Of a DNA stretch of 64,000 nucleotides, positions 56,865-64,000 are shown piece by piece (position 1 is the stretch's first letter; each line of letters starts with the position of its first letter). The notes under the pieces were generated by a model. The model did no database searches. It saw nothing but the letters and a program-made list of their open reading frames with translations, and was not told where the DNA came from. A program made the position numbers and the translations under genes. Source of the stretch: Gloeopeniophorella convolvens (taxonomy: Eukaryota; Basidiomycota; Agaricomycetes; Russulales); contig WTXD01000003.1 in NCBI GenBank assembly GCA_022496205.1, positions 434,001-498,000 of the forward strand, written 5' to 3'.

Positions 56865-59800
56865 ATGCCCCCAAAGACGCAGGCAGCTACAGAGAACGGC
56901 ACGACGTCTCGGTGAGACGTTTACCAGGGATTACGTGGGTGAGACGCGTGCTGACTGACGCGTCTTCCGCGGTGCGATTCCAGCGAGGCGTCGGAGCCCG
57001 CCAACAAGAAACGAAAGATTGTCTCCACTCCTGTAGCATCTCAGGAGAAAACACAAGATAGCCAGTCGTCATTCGCGGATGTGCTTGCGAGAATCCAGAT
57101 AGAGGCGCGCGAGAGTGCTGGTACGCCTGCCAGACTACGTTTCGTCACTTATTCACTCAGGCGCGCGCGACGCATAGAGGCGGAAGGCGGGGCTGATTCC
57201 TGGGCGCGGCCTCACTTGAAGCCTATCAATGCGGCGAAGGACAGCATCAGTACATAGTCCATGCAAATCGCGGTCGATCAACTGACATTGGTGCCTCAGT
57301 CTTCCAACAAGTGGATATTGACGGCGCCTACGACGCCATACAAACGGGGCCGCAAGTAAGCATGTTCGGCGTAACGCAGGTATAGCCTCTCAGCATAACT
57401 TCATGACTCCCGGATGAGTAACTACGCGTTCAGGAAGGACACAGCGTTCTCATGCACATTACCGGCTTCATGCCCTACTTCTACGTAGCCGCGCCAAAGG
57501 GATTCGTAAGCGAGGATATTCAGCCTTTCATCGGCGAGTTGAATGTATGTCGCGTTCGCCTGGTGACGGCCATTAAACAGGGCTCACATCTCTCCAGGGC
57601 TTAGTAGGTGGTGTCATAGGCATAGAATTCATCGAGAGGCGGAGTCTATGGGGATTCAGAGGGGACGAACGTGCTCTCTTCATGAAGATCACTGTTACGG
57701 ATCCTAAAGCGGTTCCCCGTGTTCGAGATAAGTCCATCGTGCAAGGTGTTCTCTCCCAACTCTCATCCTCGCGCTTTCTCTACGCGTTTTCGAAAGGGGG
57801 GAAACCAATTTCAGGGACCTGTTTTCTGGGCCCATTCCAACTTTCGAAAGTAACATTCCGTATGTCCTGCGCTCCATGATCGATACGAAGGTGGGTGCGC
57901 TGTGATGTTTACTGGGCAAGTCTGAGTCGTTCGGTAGGTCGTAGGGCTGAACTGGATCGAGGTCCCGGCTGGCAAATACACGCTCCTCAGAGGCAATAGC
58001 AAGAAGTCGCGTTGTCAAATAGAGCTTTCTGTAAGGTGAGTAAGCGTAATTCTGGAGCATGCCGGTCGTGACAGTAGCAGATGGGACCAATTCATATCAC
58101 ATGCGCCCGAGAGTGAATGGTCAAAGATCGCACCATTGCGCATTCTCAGCTTCGACATCGAGTGTGCTGGCAGAAAAGGCATTTTCCCCGAGGCGTCCGT
58201 CGACCCTGTGATTCAAATCGCCAACATGGTCACCCGGCAAGGTCTGGTTTTCCCTAAGTCTGAACCACCTATCTGAACCTTGTCTCCCCCTGCAGGAGAG
58301 AGCCGGCCATTCATACGGAACGTGTTCACACTGAATACATGCTCTCATATTGTTGGCTCCCAAGTCCTTTCCTTCGATGACGAAGCAGAGATGCTCCAGA
58401 AGTGGAGGGACTTCGTTGAAGAAGTCGACCCTGACGTTATCATTGGGTACAACATCGCAAACTTCGACCTTCCGTATTTGCTTGACCGGGCAAAGGCCAT
58501 CAAAGCGCCGCAGTTCCCGTATCTAGGCCGTTTGAAGAGTATGTCGTCTTCCGTTTCCGGGCACTAAGCATGGCTCATTGGAAACAGACTCACGGACACA
58601 GATCAAGGATACCCATTTCTCGTCGAAAGCGTTCGGCCAGCGGGACTCGAAGGACACAGTCATCGAAGGCCGGTTGCAGCTCGACGTCCTCCAATACATG
58701 CAACGCGAGCACAAATTGCGTAGTTACACGCTCAATTCAGTTTGTGCGCAGTTCTTGGGGGAACAGAAAGAAGATGTACATCACTCGGTCATTACTGAGC
58801 TGCAGAACGGAACGCCAGAGTCACGACGTCGCTTGGCGGTATACTGTTTGAAGGTATGCTCCCGTTGTGAATCATTGTACACATGCCCTGATGCTGACCC
58901 TCATCTCTAGGATGCCTACCTGCCACAGCGGCTGATGGATAAGCTCATGTGCTTCGTCAACTACACTGAGATGGCCCGCGTGACTGGTGTACCATTCAAT
59001 TATCTCCTTTCTCGTGGTCAATCGATCAAGGTCTTGTCTCAACTTTACAGAAAAGCCAATGACGAGGGCTATATCATCCCTTCTTTCAAAGGCGAGGGTA
59101 TGAATCAGATATTTAGGGCTTGTTTCGTTCCCTGACGTCAATTTAGGAAGCGACGAACAATACGAAGGTGCTACCGTCATTGAACCTAAGAAAGGATACT
59201 ATGATGTGCCGATCGCAACCCTGGATTTCAGCTCACTTTACCCGTCCATTATGATGGCTCACAACCTATGTTACACAACACTGTTGGATAAGGGTACGAT
59301 TGATAGGCTTAGCCTTCAAAAGGACGTTGATTACATCCAGACGCCCAATAATGGTACGTCCGTGAAACCCGATCCGATCAGGTGGACTGACAATGGTTAT
59401 TACAGACTGGTTTGTGAAGCCATCACGACGAAAGGGTCTTCTACCAACTGTATTGGAAGACTTGATCAGCGCGCGTAAACGCGCCAAGGCTGATTTGAAG
59501 AAGGAAACAGACCCTTTCAAACGTGCTGTACTGGATGGCCGACAGCTTGCATTGAAGATCAGCGCGAACTCAGTATATGGCTTTACTGGGGCGACTATTG
59601 GAAAGCTTCCATGTTTGCCTATATCGTCAAGTGTTACGTCATACGGTCGACAGATGATTGAGCAAACAAAAGCGGTATGTGATGAAGGATCGGCGCAAGT
59701 ATTCCTACTAATCCTTTTCGGTGTGTAGGAAGTCGAAGCGGAGTATTGCATTGCCAATGGTCACACTCACAACGCAGAGGTCATATATGGCGATACCGAT

Positions 59801-61375
59801 TCCGTCATGGTGAGATTCGGGCCGAACGAACTGGATAAGGTCATGGCGATGGGTACGACACATTTTGTCCGATATCTCCAGTGCCTGATGGTTTGTTTAG
59901 GCAGCGAAGCTGCGGATTTCGTAACGAAGAAATTCATCAAGCCGATCAAGCTCGAGTTCGAAAAAGTGTATTATCCGTATTTGCTCATCAGTAAGAAGCG
60001 GTATGCTGGTCTGTATTGGACCAAGCCAGAAAAGTACGATAAGATGGATTCCAAGGGGATTGAGGTATGTTTCAAGCAGCGCCTTACTAAAGACGATGTT
60101 TGATGCCAGGTTGCAGACGGTCCGACGCGATAATTGCCGACTCGTCTCGACAGTTATTGAGACATGTCTCCACAAGATGCTGATCAACCGAGATGTGAAG
60201 GGAGCCGAAGAGTTTGTTTTTATTGCACGAATTTCGCTGTCCTCGATGTTGATAGATGATGCTATCAGCTACACCAAACAAACTATATCAGATCTACTGC
60301 AAAACAAGGTGGACATGTCTCAGCTAGTGATTACGAAGGCACTGGCAAAAACGGGTATGTCATCAATTGCCGATCAGCTTCGAAAATCAACCCGTCTCCT
60401 CTAGACTACGCGGGAAAACAGGCGCATGTTGAACTCGCGGAGAGGATGAAACAACGAGACGCAGGTAAGGGTGGGTTGAGCTGTTTGGATCGCAGTCATG
60501 GTGACTCCTCTAAGGTTCCGCTCCTGCTCTCGGTGACCGAGTGGCGTACGTGATAGTCAAGGGTATCAAAGGTAGGGCCGGCGCTCCACCAGTCATTCCA
60601 CTGCGGCCCTCATCCAATTGCAGGTGCTGCTGCATACGAGAAGTCCGAGGATCCGATCTACGTCTTGGAGAACAACATTCCCATCGACACCAAGTACTAC
60701 CTAGAGAACCAGTTATCGAAGCCGCTCATGCGTATCTTCGAGCCCATCCTAGGCGAAAAGGCCGCTTCTCTACGTGAGCTGCTTTCGTTAGCGACCCTAA
60801 TAAGCCACCTGTTAAAAATGGTCCTTGTTCAGTTTCTGGAGAGCATACAAGGACTATCCAGATCGCAACCCCGACAGTCGGTGGCTTGATGAAGTTTGCT
60901 GTGAAGACCGTCACATGCCTGGGATGCAAGACGCCTCTCCGAGCAAATAACAGTGTCAGCAGTACGTGCTACCTGTGCTTTTTGCGCCGCTCGGATGCAA
61001 CTGAACCGCCACGCAGACGGAGCTATCTGCGACAATTGCAGGCCCCGGATCGGCGAACTGTACCAGAAACAGGTATCTTCTTGTCTCTGGGCAGCGCTCG
61101 CCACCTACTAAGGTGTTCTCGCGTGCAGGTGGCCACAACTTCGGAGATGCAGGTCCGATTTGCAAGATTGTGGACGCAGTGCCAGCGATGTCAGGGATCC
61201 CTTCATCAGGTGAGACGGACAGATGACGGTTGTGGAGACTTCGTATTGACCGCGCACTCAGGACGTCCTATGCTCCAGCAAGGACTGTCCAATTTTCTAC
61301 ATGAGAAAGAAAGCTCAGAAAGACGTTGAAGATTCTGCTGCAGTGCTGGAGCGCTTTGACGATGAAGTCTGGTAG
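56865..61375 (+). CDS. POL3: DNA polymerase delta catalytic subunit
   Basis: The replicative B-family polymerase with 3'-5' proofreading. The ATG at 56865 gives [20 protein letters not shown], and a basic NKKRKI follows. Exonuclease motifs are [18 protein letters not shown] and [20 protein letters not shown]. Polymerase motifs are [41 protein letters not shown]; and [11 protein letters not shown]. The C-terminus has both cysteine modules: [12 protein letters not shown]...[13 protein letters not shown] (CysA) and [11 protein letters not shown]...[10 protein letters not shown] (CysB, the Fe-S site in yeast Pol3). It ends RFDDEVW. About 19 exons; every junction I tested keeps phase with GT-AG introns and no frame break was found. 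Two more ACGCGT boxes lie in intron 1 (56912-56983). Confidence 0.95.
56944..56963. promoter_or_regulatory. Two ACGCGT (MCB) boxes in POL3 intron 1
   Basis: ACGCGT at 56944-56949 and 56958-56963, inside the first intron (56912-56983), 14 bp apart. Confidence 0.5.
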
Positions 61376-61824
61376 TCTTATATTCCTATCGTTCGCATCA
61401 CGAGACGCATGTATGTTACACTGCCATAATGTATCATAATCCATACAGCGCGCGTGCACATGGCACAGGCTGCGCACCGCCATTGACGAAACCAAGGACA
61501 ATCCTCTTTGGCATAATATGCGGCAGTGCCCAATAGCTAATGCCGTACTACATAGACTGTCAAGGTGACTGCTCGTGGCTCACGATTAACAAAAGGAGCA
61601 AGTGACAGATTATCGATTAACTCTGGCAACCTCTGGCGAAGTGATGTTAAGAGAATGAGTCTGGCGTGGCACGAAACACAGGGTATTCTATTCTCTATTG
61701 TGTGAATAAAGCTATATGGGCGAGTCACTACGGTATAAGGTAGGGTACGTGTCCGCTGGGATATAATCCAATGAGATTGAGCAAGAATTGATGATGATAG
61801 AACGAGTCAACAACCGGATCAGGA

Positions 61825-62672
61825 TCACATGATGATCCGATTCGTCAACTGGAGGATGGGCATCCAACTTCCAGCGGAGACCTGAACGACACCGATGAGC
61901 ACTACTTCATTGAATGTGATGCGGCCGGGGCCGCCAACGGTCCATGGCGAGGACGGGACAGGAACGCGCTCGCAGTCCTAACAAGTGCGTGAGTTCACTA
62001 GGGTCACCGCCATTGATAGGATAAACTTACAAGCAAGTATTGCCGCACCCTGCTTCCAACGTGCTTTACGAATCTCCCAAGAGTAACGGGGTTTCGCGCG
62101 GGGGTCTGATCCCTGAGCTGGACCTGCTGTTCGGAAGTTTGATAACCCGGCCACTTTAGTGTTTACTGTGAGTTGGATGAGCGCGAGTTAGTCATATGAA
62201 GACTCACGCTTATGCGGATCTTTGTAGTAGATCTGTCGCCGAGCGGGGCCGGCGCATCGCCGTCGCGCAATGCGATTTGGCCTGAGGCAGCATTGGCGAC
62301 AGGCACTCCCAGTACTCCGTCTAGATTGACAAAGAACACCGGTATGTGGAGCTGGGCTTGCTCTACATACCGGCGCCAGTCTCCTTGGCCTTGAGGCGAC
62401 CACAGCTGCTGAGGCACCACGGTGCCTCCGCGCCTGATGGCGTAGTCTAAAAGCCAAGCATGTCGACCGCCTCCGACGTGGTGAGCACGGCAGTGGGGCA
62501 TTTGAGGATCGGCAACGAAGAAAGCACCAGGCCAGGTGCTGACTCCAAAAGCCTGGACCCTCTTGGGGTCAACTTTGAAGAGGTAGGCGAGGTAAATCTC
62601 AGCCACCTGTGGATTGAAGGTGTATGAGATGTACCCATCGACGCGCACATCGGGAGCGGAGCGGGTGGTCAT
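61825..62672 (-). CDS. Unknown conserved protein, about 240 residues
   Basis: The ATG at 62672 gives MTTRSAPDVRVDGYISYTFN. The first exon reads AEIYLAYLFKVDPKRVQAFG, GAFFVADPQMPHCRAHHVGG and LHIPVFFVNLDGVLGVPVA, then GDAPAPLGDRSTTKIRI. Two further exons continue in phase: KWPGYQTSEQQVQLRDQTPA and RNPVTLGRFVKHVGSRVRQY, then DCERVPVPSSPWTVGGPGRI and TFNEVVLIGVVQVSAGSWMP. It ends TNRIIM with TGA at 61825-61827. Introns are near 62212-62160 and 62041-61985. I recall similar proteins in polypores and other agaricomycetes without a function. No signal peptide or membrane helix. Confidence 0.7.
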
Positions 62673-64000
62673 CTCTAACGCCTTGTTAGATAAGAGAAGT
62701 AGTAGGCAATAAAAGCTGACGTTGGTACTTTGAGTATGACGAAGGTTTGTGAATGGGAGTGTGTCGAGTGGGTTGGGCGGGGCGAATTGTGATATGGAGA
62801 GGTGTCGACTCGCGGCCTTGAAATAGTCCGTTCGCCAGCGTTTGTCCCAGGCTCAGCATCTGTACATAGAGGTAGGGAGCAGTCAGAAAAAGCACGAGGA
62901 ACCTGACTCGGGAGGCGGCGCCAGAATCCTGACAGCAGGACAGACGAGTACCATGTCCAAGGAGTAGGCTTGAGCACCGGCGTTCCACAGCACACCAGCA
63001 ATGAGTATCCTAAGACACGTTTTCCGAGCATCAGACATCGCCCGAGCGGGGGCGGCGCTCGTCGGCAAAGGATGCGGACAGAGTCATCGTAGCAGGAGAT
63101 CTGGCATAGTGAGATCGGAACGACGACGACGAGTCATGGCCGGACATAATTCCCATTGAGGGAACGAGATTCGTACGGGTGTATGAGCTAAATTGGACGC
63201 CGATCCGCTGGTTGAGAAACAGCCGGGCAGCACTCAACAGACACTTAACTCAGGGACACCCCTTGGGGGCCCCGACCGCTGCTTTCTACGCTTGATTGCT
63301 ATCCGCGGAATTGGTTCTAGATACAGTGTCGAATAAACTTGTCATTTGGATGACGATGCGGTGGAGATTGCTGCCAGAAAAGTGAATAGGATGGACTACG
63401 TCGAGATTCAAGGCTGCGCTGTAATTGAGACAATGACGGGAATGGAGCTGAGAAACTTCAGCGGGGTTCCCAAAGCTCTCCTAGGTTGGTAATTCGGATC
63501 ACTGCCAATGAGGGGTTCGATCTCCCGGGACAGACAACTGTGGATCTCGGGTCCAACCCGCTACTAGGGTCGGAGAAAGCGTGGTGTGTTCGTCCGGTCC
63601 AACGCCCGCGTTTATGAAGTTCCCAGCCATTTATCCTTCATGCAATCAGCACAAGACACACATAAGCCTGCTACATGAAGATGGTCGCACGAAAGTGGGG
63701 TAGACGTGGTTGTTGGTTGTTGATTGTTGAGTCAGTGCCACAGTTCAGGGCAGCCTCAGTTATTGCGCTTTGGAGAAGGTTCAAGCAAAGCAGGAAGAGT
63801 GGGCAGTGAAGGCCAAGGGTGATCAATCAGGAAAGCTATGAGAAAGTCAGGTCAGAGCGACAGATCTGTCCCGTTCGTGCACAGCTCTGCAATCCAAGGA
63901 TGATCAAGTTGAAGAAGGACAAGCGCTGGCCGCGACTTGGCCGCGACAGCGCGTTTAGCGCCCTGATAGCTCACGTAATGGTACCAGTATGGTACCTCGT
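62673..64000. other. Right end, no gene recognised
   Basis: Upstream flank of the - strand unknown gene, then about 700 bp without a supported gene. The extreme end has a direct ATGGTACC repeat at 63978-63996. A T-arm-like GGTTCGATC at 63509-63517 was examined for a tRNA and not accepted. Confidence 0.4.

Noticed and set aside
63440..63560. tRNA-like stretch with GGTTCGATC T-loop and a possible GCC anticodon loop
   Set aside because: D-stem and acceptor pairing fail and the anticodon stem has only three pairs; not a convincing tRNA.

Overview
The window is nuclear DNA of a basidiomycete fungus, most likely a wood-decay polypore in the Agaricomycetes. Protein-coding genes are split by many short introns (about 45-85 nt, mostly GT-AG), the DNA is GC-rich, housekeeping genes lie close together and often divergently, and five copies of a polyporopepsin-type secreted aspartic protease are present. 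All gene models below were read by eye from reading frames, splice sites and family motifs; no search was run, so exon edges are approximate unless stated.

Layout. 1-11.0 kb: SPT20 (SAGA subunit, runs off the left edge), HGH1 (eEF2-folding chaperone), a frame-broken type-B carboxylesterase, a proline/serine-rich protein with a possible PP1-docking motif, and a four-helix membrane protein. 11.6-39.9 kb is an accessory region: five aspartic protease genes (A-E), all on the + strand. A and B are damaged; C, D and E look intact. Between B and C lies a 195-bp MITE with 26-bp perfect terminal inverted repeats and a TA duplication. Between C and D lie a transposon-type gene with an N-terminal zinc finger and two unrecognised intron-rich genes. 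Between D and E lie a pirin and a large WW-like/membrane protein gene on the - strand.

40.1-62.7 kb is conserved core genome: an unknown basidiomycete protein, DED1 RNA helicase, SEC72 (post-translational ER translocation), a disordered conserved protein, an ARP9-like actin-related protein (SWI/SNF and RSC remodelling), ribosomal protein eL30, a SET-domain protein, phosphomannomutase (SEC53), VMS1 (ribosome quality control), the catalytic subunit of DNA polymerase delta (POL3) and one more unknown protein. The last 1.3 kb shows no gene.

Functional links: SPT20 and ARP9 act in chromatin and transcription; HGH1, eL30, DED1 and VMS1 act in making or rescuing translation; SEC72 and SEC53 act in secretion and glycosylation, the route the secreted proteases and esterase would use. 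These are ordinary eukaryotic neighbours rather than an operon.

Several unrelated conserved genes (HGH1, ARP9, VMS1) and the esterase each change frame without a usable intron, mostly as if one base were missing. This points to consensus errors in the assembly as much as to real gene decay, so frame breaks should not be read as pseudogenes without read support. Two lesions are substitutions and more likely real: a nonsense codon in protease B and a glycine-to-tryptophan change in the catalytic motif of protease A. I found no clear undescribed multi-gene system; the protease array with its insertions is the most unusual part.
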